Below, piece after piece: positions 53,157 through 62,197 of a stretch of DNA of 64,000 bases (positions are counted from its first letter, which is position 1; each line of letters starts with the position of its first letter). The notes beneath the pieces are model-generated. The model was not told the origin of the DNA, did not search any database, and saw only the letters and a list, made by a program, of their open reading frames with translations. Source of the DNA: AWTP1-13 sp963775835 (lineage in GTDB: Bacteria > Pseudomonadota > Alphaproteobacteria > Rhizobiales > Hyphomicrobiaceae); assembly GCA_963775835.1 (NCBI GenBank), contig CAVZKV010000026.1, positions 62,001-126,000 of the forward strand, written 5' to 3'. The position numbers were made by a program, and so were the translations under genes.

Positions 53157-53972
53157 GTGAAGATCCTGCCACTTGTCCTCTGCGGCGCTCTGTTCGCCAT
53201 GGCGCCCGCCCAAAAGGTCCTTGCCGCCGATTCCGCTGCCACAGATGAGGAGCGTGCGGCGCGCTGGAAAACGATTGCCGAGTCTGTCTTTGGCGACCGT
53301 AAGATCGAGCCGACAGAAACGCTGATCAAGCTCGATGCGCCACAGCGCGCGCAGGACGCCGCGCTCATGCCGGTCACGCTGATTATGCCGGAGAAGGACA
53401 AGATCAAGTCGGCCTACCTGGTGATCGACGACAACCCCTCGCCCCTTGCGGCCCATGTCACCTTCGGGCCGGCAGCCGATCCCGGCTTGCTACAGCTCCG
53501 CGTCAGGGTCGATACCTACACCAATCTGCACGCCGTGGCCGAGACCAGGGACGGCAGGTTGTTCGGGACCGTCGTCTTCGTGAAGGCCTCGGGCGGCTGC
53601 TCGGCGCCGGTCGCGTTAACCGACGAAGAGGCCACGAAGGGTATGGGGGAGATGCGGATGAAATTCACGGAAGGGGCGGCTCCCGGCAAGCCGATGCAGG
53701 CGACCCTGATGATCCGCCATCCTAATTTCAACGGCATGCAGATGAATCAGTTGACGCGTAACTACACGCCGCCACGCTATGTCGACAAGCTTTCCGTGTC
53801 CTACGGTGACAGCAAGATCTTCGATCTCGACGCTGACATTTCGCTCTCCACGAATCCGGTTATCATCTTCTCCTTCGTCCCGCACGGAAAAGGCCCGGTT
53901 AAGGTCGTTGCCTCCGACACCATGAACGGCCGTTGGGAGCAAAGCTTCGACGTGCCGGCGACCACGAACTGA
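53157..53972 (+). CDS. quinoprotein-associated SoxYZ-like carrier protein
   Basis: 271 residues with signal peptide (VLCGALFAMAPAQKVLAADS) after a GTG start at 53157. It fuses a SoxY-like part (VTLIMPEKDKIKSAYLVIDD, and Cys in VKASGGCSAPVALTDEEATK) and a SoxZ-like part (FNGMQMNQLTRNYTPPRYVD). SoxYZ normally carries sulfur intermediates on a C-terminal Cys; the GGCSAPV motif is the counterpart. It lies 30 bp after the metallohydrolase and is part of the same unit. Confidence 0.85.
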   Translation: MKILPLVLCGALFAMAPAQKVLAADSAATDEERAARWKTIAESVFGDRKIEPTETLIKLDAPQRAQDAALMPVTLIMPEKDKIKSAYLVIDDNPSPLAAHVTFGPAADPGLLQLRVRVDTYTNLHAVAETRDGRLFGTVVFVKASGGCSAPVALTDEEATKGMGEMRMKFTEGAAPGKPMQATLMIRHPNFNGMQMNQLTRNYTPPRYVDKLSVSYGDSKIFDLDADISLSTNPVIIFSFVPHGKGPVKVVASDTMNGRWEQSFDVPATTN

Positions 53973-53985
53973 TCCCCAGCTTAAA

Positions 53986-54567
53986 ATGCACGCCCTGATC
54001 GAAACGGCGGCGAAAGCGGCGATCATTTTGGGGACCGCGCTTGTTCCGGCAGTGGCGAACGCCGGGGCGGCCGCCGATGTTAACGAGCCGCAGGGGCTGT
54101 GGATCGGTGCCATGCATGGGCAGACGCCGAAGGTGCTCAGTGGAGCGGTGGTTGTGGACCTTGCCGCCATCGAGGCGCTGATGCCCGAGAAACCGCTCCT
54201 GCTCGATGTGGGACCGGCTGCCCGCAAGCCCGAAGATTTTCCCAGTGACCGGCCTTGGCTGCCGATCCATCGCTCGATCCCCAATGCGATTTGGATGCCG
54301 GGTGCGGGCGCCGCGCCGCTCGATGCGCGGCGCGAGGAGCTGTTTTATCGCCGTATCGAAGAGCTGACGCATGGTGATAAGACAAAACCGATCGTGGTCT
54401 TCTGCCGCCCCGAATGCTGGGGTGGCTGGAACGCCGGCAAGCGGCTCGTGACGAAAGGCTATACGAGCGTCCGCTGGTTTCCGGCCGGCACAGATGGCTG
54501 GCAGGACAAGCGCGAAACCACCGAGGTCAAACCCGACACCGAGTGGATCGGCGAGCCGACAAGGTAG
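53986..54567 (+). CDS. PQQ-dependent catabolism-associated CXXCW motif protein (rhodanese-like)
   Basis: 193 residues, exported (IILGTALVPAVANAGAAADV). The signature VVFCRPECWGGWNAGKRLV contains the CxxCW motif for which the family is named, followed by GYTSVRWFPAGTDGWQ. The fold resembles rhodanese. It ends the three-gene cassette, 13 bp after the carrier. The family is found with PQQ-dependent alcohol dehydrogenases; no such dehydrogenase is present here. Confidence 0.87.
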   Translation: MHALIETAAKAAIILGTALVPAVANAGAAADVNEPQGLWIGAMHGQTPKVLSGAVVVDLAAIEALMPEKPLLLDVGPAARKPEDFPSDRPWLPIHRSIPNAIWMPGAGAAPLDARREELFYRRIEELTHGDKTKPIVVFCRPECWGGWNAGKRLVTKGYTSVRWFPAGTDGWQDKRETTEVKPDTEWIGEPTR

Positions 54568-54714
54568 GGATCAGCGATGTCGTCTGGTTTGTCTGGATGG
54601 CGTCCGATTGCGGGCAGAACCGCTTCTCAGGTCACATCGCGTCGTTAGATCGCCACTAGCGCGGCGGTTGGCCAAAAGCCAAGTGTTTTTTGACTTCGGG
54701 GGAGAGAAGCGGCC

Positions 54715-55149
54715 CTATGGCTTGGGTTCGGCATTCTTAAGAGGATTTAGAGGATCGCTAGCGACGGCCGTGCACTTGTCGAGGTGTCTGCCGAGCAGCG
54801 ATGAAATGTTGCCGCAATCCTTGTTGATGAGCTGCGCCATCTCGTCGGTGGCCGCTCCCAGCCGCAATTTGGCATCGTCGTCCGATATCCCGATTTGCTT
54901 ACCCAACAGGATCGACTTGTAGAGCAGATCATCCGTTGCCCTGGCATAGGCGGCGGCGGCCTTGGCGTACTGAGTATTTTTTGCGAGGCACCTGCTGACC
55001 AGCCGGAAGAAGGCGATGCAGGTGGTCATGTCTTGGTGAATTTGGTTTCTCAACCGTCGCAATGGCTCCGACTGCTGGCCAACCGCAAAGCAAGGCCATG
55101 CCAGCATGATGAAGCCGACTGCCGTCAAACCAAGGAAGCGCCTCGACAC
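54715..55149 (-). CDS. exported protein of unknown function
   Basis: 144 residues from GTG at 55149, chosen because GGAGG lies six bases upstream. The signal peptide is FLGLTAVGFIMLAWPCFAVG. The mature part is helical with four Cys (TTCIAFFRLVSRCLAKNTQY, INKDCGNISSLL, LDKCTAVA). No family is recognised. It lies between the relay cassette and a broken transporter, on the opposite strand. Confidence 0.75.
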   Translation of the reverse strand: MSRRFLGLTAVGFIMLAWPCFAVGQQSEPLRRLRNQIHQDMTTCIAFFRLVSRCLAKNTQYAKAAAAYARATDDLLYKSILLGKQIGISDDDAKLRLGAATDEMAQLINKDCGNISSLLGRHLDKCTAVASDPLNPLKNAEPKP

Positions 55150-55371
55150 GGTCCACCTCCGGAGCGTTCTATCGCAATCTACCTCAGCTCGAGGTCTTAG
55201 CGAACCGGCGGCCAATGGGGCCTCCCTAAGGCTTTGCCCGGTTTGAGAAAAGACGGGCCACGTCTGGCGGGGTCCCCTGCGTAGCCAGCTGAAGCCAAGC
55301 CAAGGAGGGCCCGTGTTGGGGACAAGTCCCGGCTTTGCGAGTTGCCTCGAGACAAGGCATTTCCTGCGGGC

Positions 55372-55918
55372 TGAGCATGTTCAGCATCGCCTTCTGGGAA
55401 GGTGAGCGCTTCACGTCGGCGCAGTGGATCGGTCTGAGCCTGGCGCTCTTCGGTTTTATCTATTTGCTTTTGCCCGGCGCCAGCGCCCCCACTATCTGGG
55501 CGGCCGTTCTGATGATGAATTTCTGGAGCCGCCTGGGGATGGTTTTCCTTGCTGGCCCGCGGCGCCAAACAACCGTTGGAAGTGAATGCCAGCAACCTAC
55601 TCTGTTGCCTGCTCCCCTCTGTCCTGGTGAACTCTTTCACCGGGCACGACCTCGAAACCACCACTGCCGGCGTGCTTCTTGCAGCCGCCTCGGGTGCGAT
55701 TGCCACGGGTCTGGGCTATGTCGTGTGGTACCTCGCATTACGAGGCCTGCCCCCGCCGCCGCCGCCACCGTGCAGCTTTCGATGCCTGCCCTCGTCGCCG
55801 TCGGGGGAACGGCGTTCCTATCGGAACCGCTCACCCAGCGGTGGTGGTCGCCTCAGCCGCATTGCTCGGAGGCATCGCGCTCGTCTTGAAGCGGCGCGTC
55901 GACGACGTCTGGCGCTGA
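55372..55918 (+). pseudogene. EamA/DMT-type transporter, truncated and frameshifted
   Basis: Three pieces in different frames: FTSAQWIGLSLALFGFIYLL (about 55400-55480), SLLARGAKQPLEVNASNLL with TGHDLETTTAGVLLAAASGA (about 55545-55760), and VQLSMPALVAVGGTAFLSEP then ASAALLGGIALVLKRRVDDV to 55918. Together they cover the second EamA repeat of a drug/metabolite transporter; the first half is absent. Coordinates are approximate at the left end. Confidence 0.75.
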
Positions 55919-56220
55919 CTGTGCCAACGGAGATTTTTTAAGGCCGTCGCGCCCGGTTGCTGCGCCGGAGCCTCGCCGCCCGATGGGCCTGCTGCCCGTG
56001 CGCGCAAACGGTCTCGGCATGGCGCTCACCCACAGCGTCGCGTGGCACTGTGGGTGTTCAGGATGTGCTTGCAACGGGCGACGGTGGCGTACCTGAGCTT
56101 CGCCCCATGCACCTGACACTTCACGTCGGCGCGTCCGACACGGTTGTAATGGCGCTCGCGTTGCTGGTCGCGGCGAGCATAGTTTATCAGTAAGATGCGC
56201 ACTGTCTTGGGAGTGTAGTG
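55919..56220. other. gene-free stretch
   Basis: 302 bp between the transporter remnant and a small membrane protein. Short frames here have no family-like sequence. The right end contains the ribosome site region (GGGAGTGTAG) of the small membrane protein. Confidence 0.45.
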
Positions 56221-56412
56221 ATGAGCGCTACAAGCTATTCGCGCCTTGCCGGTGCCATCTTTACCCTTGTCGCCCTCTTGCAGGCGCTGCGTGCCTTGGC
56301 GGGCTGGCCTATGTTGATCGCTGACACGGCGATCCCACTTTGGGCGAGCTGGGTCGCCTGTGCGGTTGCTGCCGGCCTCGCGTCGCTTGGGTTCAACGCA
56401 GCGCGAAAGTGA
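56221..56412 (+). CDS. small two-helix membrane protein of unknown function
   Basis: 63 residues from ATG at 56221 (GTG three bases before is an alternative). Two hydrophobic segments, AGAIFTLVALLQALRALAG and IPLWASWVACAVAAGLASLG, separated by a short WPMLIADTA loop. The layout resembles a widespread small Rhizobiales membrane protein family with WASWxAC. The function is unknown. Confidence 0.7.
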   Translation: MSATSYSRLAGAIFTLVALLQALRALAGWPMLIADTAIPLWASWVACAVAAGLASLGFNAARK

Positions 56413-56779
56413 TTCGCGGCGAGGGCATGTGCATTGCCGCAAGTGACAAAAGGCCTTCCCCTGGCTGGAGGCTTGTGCGGTGCAGCAGCTCCACCGTCAG
56501 CAAGGGGGTACCTTGAGGGTATATCCCCGGCGGCCTTGAAGAATTTTGTGGATGTTGCGCAAACTCAGAGCAGCCAGCGCAAAAGTTGATCAAGGGGCGC
56601 GGCTTGTCTTGGGTGCCGGCCTTAGCCGAAGCGCTTGCACCTTGCTCTCATTGCGTAGACTATTTCGCCTTGCGCTAGTGCCTGGGCACCGGGGCCGATC
56701 ACATCGACCCGCTAGCCACCCAAAATGCGCCGATGAGATTTCTCCGCCCAGCACGGTCGCTTTGACCAGGGGGACAATC
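56413..56779. other. gene-free stretch before the NCS1 permease
   Basis: 367 bp. No supported gene; frames on both strands look like chance. The right end carries the ribosome site AGGGGGA for the permease start. A 10-base match to the tRNA-Phe 3' end (CCTGGGCACC, 56681-56690) was noted and judged coincidental. Confidence 0.45.
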
Positions 56780-58326
56780 ATGACGACACCTGCAAACAGT
56801 GAATTGAGAGCCGACATCCACAGTGTGGAGCCAATTCCTGATGCCGATCGCAATTCGACCGGGCCACAGCAAATGTGGATCTGGGCTGGCGCGAATATCG
56901 CGCCGGTAAATTGGGCGCTCGGCGCGCTCGGCATCGTCCTAAAGTTGGGGCTTTGGGAGACGATTGCAGTCATCGTCTTGGGCAACTTCATCGGCTGCGC
57001 GATTTTCGCCGCCTTTACGGTGATGGGGCACAAGACGGGGTCAACCAAATGGTGCTGTGCCGCTCCGCCTTTGGACGACGCGGCGCCTATTTGCCGAGCG
57101 CATTGATGTTTCTCACCACGCTCGGTTGGATCGGGGTGAACACCTACTTCCCCGTCAAGATCGCGGTGGCAATTCTAAGTCAGTTCGGAATTCCCGACAA
57201 CGTCGTGACGAACATGGTGGTGATCACCGTTGTGGTGGTGCTGCAGATGCTGATTGGTGTCTACGGTTTTTACGCGATCCGCACTTTCGAGAAATACACG
57301 GTGCCGGTAACCGTGGCCATCATGGCGCTGATGAGCTTCCTGGCGTGGAGCCAGCCGGGAGTCGTCAACTGGGGTCTCACCAGCACGCTTGCCCCGGGCG
57401 CACACCTGGCGATGTTGACGCTGCTGATGACGGCCATTGGCGTCGGTTGGGGGATCTCCTGGGTCACTTGGGCATCGGACTATTCCCGCTTTGTACCGCG
57501 CACCGTCTCCTCGAGGGCTGTCTTCTGGTACAGCTACGTTGGCATGTTTGTCCCGACCGTGTGGCTGGCGATCCTCGGTGCCACTTTCGGCAAGCGTGAC
57601 CCTCGATACGGATCCCGCCAAGATGGTTAGCGCCGTCTTCGGCGGTATCACCAGCGTGCTGGTGCTCCTCATGGTGCTGCACGGCCCGATCGCGACCAAT
57701 ATCCTCAACGTATATTCGGCGGCGCTGGCGGCCCTTAGCATGGGCGTCCACCTCTCGCGCACCGCCATCGCGCTGATCGTGGGTATCGCGAGCTATCTGG
57801 TCGCTATCTACTTCGTGTTCGAGCCCTCTTTCGCCAAGGCGTTCGATAACTGGATGATCAGCCTACTGCTGTGGATGAGCCCGTTTGCGGGCGTCGTCTT
57901 GGCTGACTTCTACATCAAGCGACGTGGTCAGGTGGACGTCCCGGAGCTCTACCGCGCGCCCGAGGCGAGTGCCTATGGCGACATCAACTGGGCCGGTATC
58001 GTTGGCTTCATCGCTGGCCTGATCGCGGGCTGGTCGGTGCAGAACGGTCTCGTTCCCGCATTGCAGGGGCCGATCGCTACGGGCCTGCTCGGCGGGGCGG
58101 ATTTGAGCTGGCTCGTCGGCATTCTCGTCGCTGGTGGCGTCTACTTGGCGCTTGGCTCGCGCGCCCTGCCCGCAGCGGCTCCAGTCGGGTCAAGTCGGGA
58201 GGTAGACCCGCCACGGCAAGTGCATGGCAAGGCAAGGAGGCGGAGGCGACATCCGCCTCCCTGTTCCACGACGATCATCGCCTATTTGACCCGACCGACC
58301 TCGACAAGGGTTCGATCTACCGCTGA
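56780..58326 (+). pseudogene. NCS1-family purine/pyrimidine permease with three frameshifts
   Basis: Frame 1: NSTGPQQMWIWAGANIAPVN, LGNFIGCAIFAAFTVMGHKT. Frame 2 from about 57035: VLCRSAFGRRGAYLPSALMF, LTTLGWIGVNTYFPVKI, WVTWASDYSRFVP. Frame 3 from about 57595: SVTLDTDPAKMVSAVFGGIT, NILNVYSAALAALSMG. A last shift near 58210 returns to a frame ending FDPTDLDKGSIYR at 58326. Repaired length is about 515 residues, normal for codB/allantoin-type permeases. The first shift is a missing G in a G run. The stop is immediately before the monooxygenase stop on the other strand. Confidence 0.85.
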
Positions 58327-59406
58327 TCAGACCGCTTTCATGCGGCCGCGATTGCGATCCTGCAGGATCGGACGAACGAGCCGGTGGAACCGGTCTGCCT
58401 CCGCATCGTGCAAATAGCCCGACAAGCAGAACGAGTGGCAGCCGATGTCTATGTACTGCTGCAACACGTCGGCGCATTGTTCGGGATTGCCGACGATGCA
58501 GATGCCGGCTCCTGGCCGTGCTTTGGTAAGGCCGGTCCAGAGGTTCGGTGCGATCAGATCGCCCATGGTACGGGCCAGTTCTTGCACACGCTGATTGGCA
58601 ATCGACTGCGCGTAGTAGGTCCTGATGTAGTCGGTGCGCTCGGCCGTGACGTTGCGGACCAAGGCATCGGCAGCCTCCCAAGCATCCTTCTCGTTCTCGC
58701 GGCAGACCATTTGCAAGCGCATACCGAAACCCAGGTCGCGCTCGCGGCCGTGTTTGCCCGCCAACTGGCGCAGCACCTTAATGTTGCCTGCGATTTGCTC
58801 GGTGGTATCGCCCCAAAACAGATGCACGTCGGAATGCTTGGCGGATAGCTCCGCCGCCTGCCGCGAACCTCCCCCTAAATAGAACTTTGGGTACGGCTTT
58901 TGATAGGGCTTGGGCACCAGTTCGGCCTTTTTTAGTGTATGGTATTTGCCATGCCAGTCGGTTGGCGCTGTTTGCGTCCACAGCGCCTTCAAGATCGACA
59001 CCTCTTCATCCATGATTTCGTAGCGCTGCTCCTTGCTCCAGTGGACGCCCTCGGCGATATTTTCAGTCTCGCTTTGGCCGGCGATGAGATTGACGGAGAT
59101 ACGCCCCTCACTCAGTTGATCAAACGTGCTGATCATCTTGGCGAGCAGCACCGGGTTGATATAGCCGGGCCGTGCGGCCACAAGCATGCGCATCTTCGTT
59201 GTCTTGCGCGTCATCATGGCGCCGGTCATCCAGGCGTCCCAACACTGGTGACCGACGGGAACCAGCATGTACTCGAAGCCGGCCCGTTCAGCCGCCAGCG
59301 CGACCCGGTCGAACATCTCGAGGCCGGCAGCAACCTTCAAAGGTTCGCCATAGTCGTCCGTATCACCGCGCGTCGGAATGAACCAGCCAAACTCGAGATT
59401 TCGCAT
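58327..59406 (-). CDS. LLM-class flavin-dependent monooxygenase (SsuD-like)
   Basis: 359 residues of the bacterial luciferase family. The N-terminus LEFGWFIPTRGDTDDYGEP and MISTFDQLSEGRISVNLIAG match the alkanesulfonate monooxygenase/SsuD class. HGKYHTLKKAELVPKPYQKP and KFYLGGGSRQAAELSAKHSD follow. It needs reduced FMN from a partner reductase, which is not in the window. The substrate is unknown. The convergent broken NCS1 permease could once have imported it. Confidence 0.9.
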   Translation of the reverse strand: MRNLEFGWFIPTRGDTDDYGEPLKVAAGLEMFDRVALAAERAGFEYMLVPVGHQCWDAWMTGAMMTRKTTKMRMLVAARPGYINPVLLAKMISTFDQLSEGRISVNLIAGQSETENIAEGVHWSKEQRYEIMDEEVSILKALWTQTAPTDWHGKYHTLKKAELVPKPYQKPYPKFYLGGGSRQAAELSAKHSDVHLFWGDTTEQIAGNIKVLRQLAGKHGRERDLGFGMRLQMVCRENEKDAWEAADALVRNVTAERTDYIRTYYAQSIANQRVQELARTMGDLIAPNLWTGLTKARPGAGICIVGNPEQCADVLQQYIDIGCHSFCLSGYLHDAEADRFHRLVRPILQDRNRGRMKAV

Positions 59407-60014
59407 GACCGTCGCACCTGTTCCGAGGCGATCGTCGCTTAATACTGCGCAAGTACGCGCCAGGCTTGCGGGGTGGGGTGAGTAACCCTGGGGTCAGGAG
59501 AAGATAGAGCAAGGAAAAAAAGGGCGCCCTCGATGTCGGCATTCGTCCACCAAGGCAGACTAGCACCAACCCTGGCGCAGGCGAAGGCGAACGCCTCGTC
59601 GCCCGAGCCAAGGCCGGTCCGCAAAGATGGAATGGCAACGAGCTGAAAGCGAAAAGGAGCGGCACAGCCGCCAAGGCTAGAGCCTGGTCACAGCCCGCGC
59701 GCAGCGGTAGCGGTTCACTAGAGCTTGCACACCAGGTCGTATTGATCCCAGCGACGTCTGATCGGATCAACCGAGGTGATGCCGCGCGCGGCACGCGCGG
59801 CCAATTGTCGAGGCGAGCTCCTTGCTGAGAATTCCGACGCCCTGGTGCAGCGCATTGCCGTGGCTGGACATCTGGGTGTCGGGCCCTTAGCCAGGATCGG
59901 CAAAGAGTGCACAAAATCGAGGCGGCGATGACAGCCGGGGCATGCCGCGCAAGATGCCGGGCTTGGTGCACGGACTTGTTTTTGCCCCGCGGCGACGATC
60001 GTACGCCCGGGTCA
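59407..60014. other. degenerate gene-free stretch
   Basis: 608 bp with no intact gene. On the minus strand near 59720-59910 short coherent pieces (MSSHGNALHQGVGILSKELA in one frame; DPIRRRWDQYDLVCKL in another) suggest a heavily decayed coding sequence, but I cannot name the family. No hairpin or repeat is prominent. Confidence 0.45.
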
Positions 60015-60233
60015 TCAAGGTGTCTTCTTTTTGGCAACGAGGGCCGCAATCGCTTCCCGCTCTACCCTGTCGATCTGCGCGCGAAAATTTGCGCAGCTTT
60101 GCCTGATCTCGTTGGCGGTCGTCAAATGCGGCGAGATGATTGGGGCACTACCATGAGCGTCTTGCCGCCATGTCTCCAAGCAGAGCTCGACAAAGGGCGG
60201 CGATGTGTCGTGAAGTTTGAACGTCAACCTCAT
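60015..60233 (-). CDS. small hypothetical protein
   Basis: 72 residues from ATG at 60233, with GGGGGA a few bases upstream. The C-terminal part SPHLTTANEIRQSCANFRAQ followed by IDRVEREAIAALVAKKKTP looks like a real helical segment and resembles small Bradyrhizobium-type proteins with an LTTxxEI stretch. It lies on the opposite strand upstream of the CoA-transferase gene. Without a search this stays tentative. Confidence 0.4.
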   Translation of the reverse strand: MRLTFKLHDTSPPFVELCLETWRQDAHGSAPIISPHLTTANEIRQSCANFRAQIDRVEREAIAALVAKKKTP

Positions 60234-60716
60234 AACGTCCCCCATGCTTTCGGTTGCTACGGCACTCTGTGCGTTGGCTGATTTGACCTTGTCGTGATAT
60301 CCCCCGAACGGGGGAGACCCGCCGCCCGAGGTTCCCGGGGGGTGGGCAACTCTCCCTGCCGGAATGTAGATTGGATCGCCTCCACATCGTCTGTTGCGCC
60401 ACGGTCCGGCGCCGCTCGCCAGTTCGGGAGCTCGACGCTCACCGCCGTCGATCGGCTCCGCGAGACGAAGGCAGCCCGTCGCGGTCAGATCTCGCCGCAA
60501 ACCGTGAAGATTGGCGCGCAGGTTCGCCAGCGGATGGGATCGGCTCTCGTTCGGCGCAGGGGCCGCGCGCCGTGCGGTTTTGTGCGCCGAGGTCGGCGAT
60601 GACCTTGGCGATTGCGCCTCACCCGTTGGCGCCTTGCACTTGAATGAGAGCGCGACGCGCGCGATCCTTGCCAACAACGAAGCCTAGACCGATGCGGCCG
60701 TGGGGAGGAAAATGAG
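60234..60716. other. gene-free stretch before the CoA-transferase
   Basis: 483 bp, GC-rich. Open frames continue through it on the minus strand but with Arg/Pro/Ser-rich chance composition. The right end GGGGAGGAAAATGAG contains the ribosome site of the CoA-transferase gene. Confidence 0.45.
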
Positions 60717-61856
60717 ATGCTGAGAGCGTTTTCGGGACTGCGCGTCCTCGATTTTACGACCACCATTGCCGGTCCGCATTGCACCCGCTTACTCGCCGAC
60801 CTCGGGGCCGACGTGATCAAGATCGAGGCGCCCGAAGGCGATATGATGCGTTCACGGCCGCCGCTGCGCAATGGTGCGAGCAGCTACTTCGGCCAACTCA
60901 ATGCTGGCAAGAAGAGCGTGGTGCTTGACCTCAAAAACGATGCCGCCGTGGCGGCCGCGCGTCAGCTTGCAGCGGACGCCGACATTCTCGTCGAGAATTA
61001 TCGCCCGGGGGTCATGCGCCGGCTCGGTCTCGACTATGCCGTCCTCGGTAAGGCCAATCGGCGCCTCATTTACTGCTCGATTTCAGGCTATGGCCAAACC
61101 GGTCCGGCCGCTGACATACCGGCCTACGCGCCGGTCATTCATGCAAGTTCGGGTTTCGATCTCGCCAACATGGCCTATCAGCCGGGACGGCAGCGCCCGG
61201 ATTATTGCGGCGTCTATGTCGCCGACGTCCTGGCCGGTACCTATGCCCTGGCGGCGATCGGTGCCGCCCTCCATCAGCGCCAGGCAACGGGGGAAGGTCA
61301 ACAGCTCGATATTTCCATGCTGGAGAGCATGTTATCTCTTACGCTCGGCGAGCTGCAGACCGCTCAATTCGAAGTGCCGCCGCTTCCCGCGCGGCCGATA
61401 TTCGGACCGGTGGCGACCGCCGACGGATACATCTGCATGGCCGTCGCCAGCGAGCGCACCTTCTGCGGCATGGCCGCGGCGGCGGAGCGCGAGGATTGGA
61501 TTACGGATGCTCGGTTTGCCAAATACCTCGACCGACGCGCCAACTGGGGCGTGCTCATGGATGAATTCGAGGCCTGGTCGAAGCGCCTTTCCAGTGCGGA
61601 ATGCCTGCGTGGGCTTGCGCGCAATTCCGTTCCGGCCGCCGCCTACCGCAGCGTGCGCGAAGCCATGGCGGATCCACAGCTTCAGCACCGCGGCGCCTTT
61701 GGGGAGGTTGCCGATGCGGCAGGGTTCTTCAAGGCCTTGAACCCGCCCTTCCGGATGTCGGCGTCGGCGACCTCGGTGGGAGGGCGAGCGCCCGCGCTCG
61801 GCGAGCACACCCGTGAGGTGCTCGGCGCCTCGGAACCTGCCGTGATCAAGCCGTAA
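60717..61856 (+). CDS. CaiB/BaiF family (class III) CoA-transferase
   Basis: 379 residues. Family landmarks: GLRVLDFTTTIAGPHCTRLL, ADLGADVIKIEAPEGDMMR, LNAGKKSVVLDLKN, LVENYRPGVMRRLGLDY and the catalytic Asp in YCGVYVADVLAGTYALAAIG. It moves CoA between carboxylic acids, for example formyl-, succinyl- or carnitinyl-type substrates; the pair is not readable. A GGGAGG ribosome site precedes the start, which may be ATG 60717. It stands alone. Confidence 0.93.
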   Translation: MLRAFSGLRVLDFTTTIAGPHCTRLLADLGADVIKIEAPEGDMMRSRPPLRNGASSYFGQLNAGKKSVVLDLKNDAAVAAARQLAADADILVENYRPGVMRRLGLDYAVLGKANRRLIYCSISGYGQTGPAADIPAYAPVIHASSGFDLANMAYQPGRQRPDYCGVYVADVLAGTYALAAIGAALHQRQATGEGQQLDISMLESMLSLTLGELQTAQFEVPPLPARPIFGPVATADGYICMAVASERTFCGMAAAAEREDWITDARFAKYLDRRANWGVLMDEFEAWSKRLSSAECLRGLARNSVPAAAYRSVREAMADPQLQHRGAFGEVADAAGFFKALNPPFRMSASATSVGGRAPALGEHTREVLGASEPAVIKP

Positions 61857-62197
61857 GCCGGACCCGCCACACAGGCGCCTCGCGCCCTACAATGCACCCC
61901 CGCGGGCCCCCCGAGCGGTGCGCTGGCGTCCTCGCGCCACCCAAGCCCGGCGACTTTAGGTTTCCCGGTGGCTGCGGTTGGTTAATGGGGGGTCGGCCGC
62001 CGCGCGACCTCGGTTTGCCCCACAGGCGGGGAGCCCCAACCTCCGGGCTTTCCACCCGCCAATATCAGTAGAACTCCTGATGTCCACACCCGGTGGCCAA
62101 TGCCTACCGATGCTGGAGGGATCTCAGCCGCCGATGCGCCTTTATAGCCAATCGGTAACGGCTGGCCATTGATTGCGTGGGTTGAGGGAGCGGTGCA
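61857..62197. other. gene-free stretch before the sensor gene
   Basis: 341 bp. No supported gene, RNA or strong terminator. Short C/G runs (GCCCCACAGGCGGGGAGC near 62017) could form a weak hairpin. The right end carries GAGGGAG, a good ribosome site for the sensor gene. Confidence 0.45.

Noticed and set aside
56681..56690. A 10-base match (CCTGGGCACC) to the 3' end of tRNA-Phe that could mark the far end of an integrated island
   Set aside because: The match does not extend into the T-arm sequence on either side, and 10 GC-rich bases are expected by chance in a region this size. No integrase gene lies between.
59718..59912. A named gene in the degenerate stretch after the monooxygenase
   Set aside because: Only short coherent peptides in different frames; no family could be identified, so it is left as unassigned decayed sequence.
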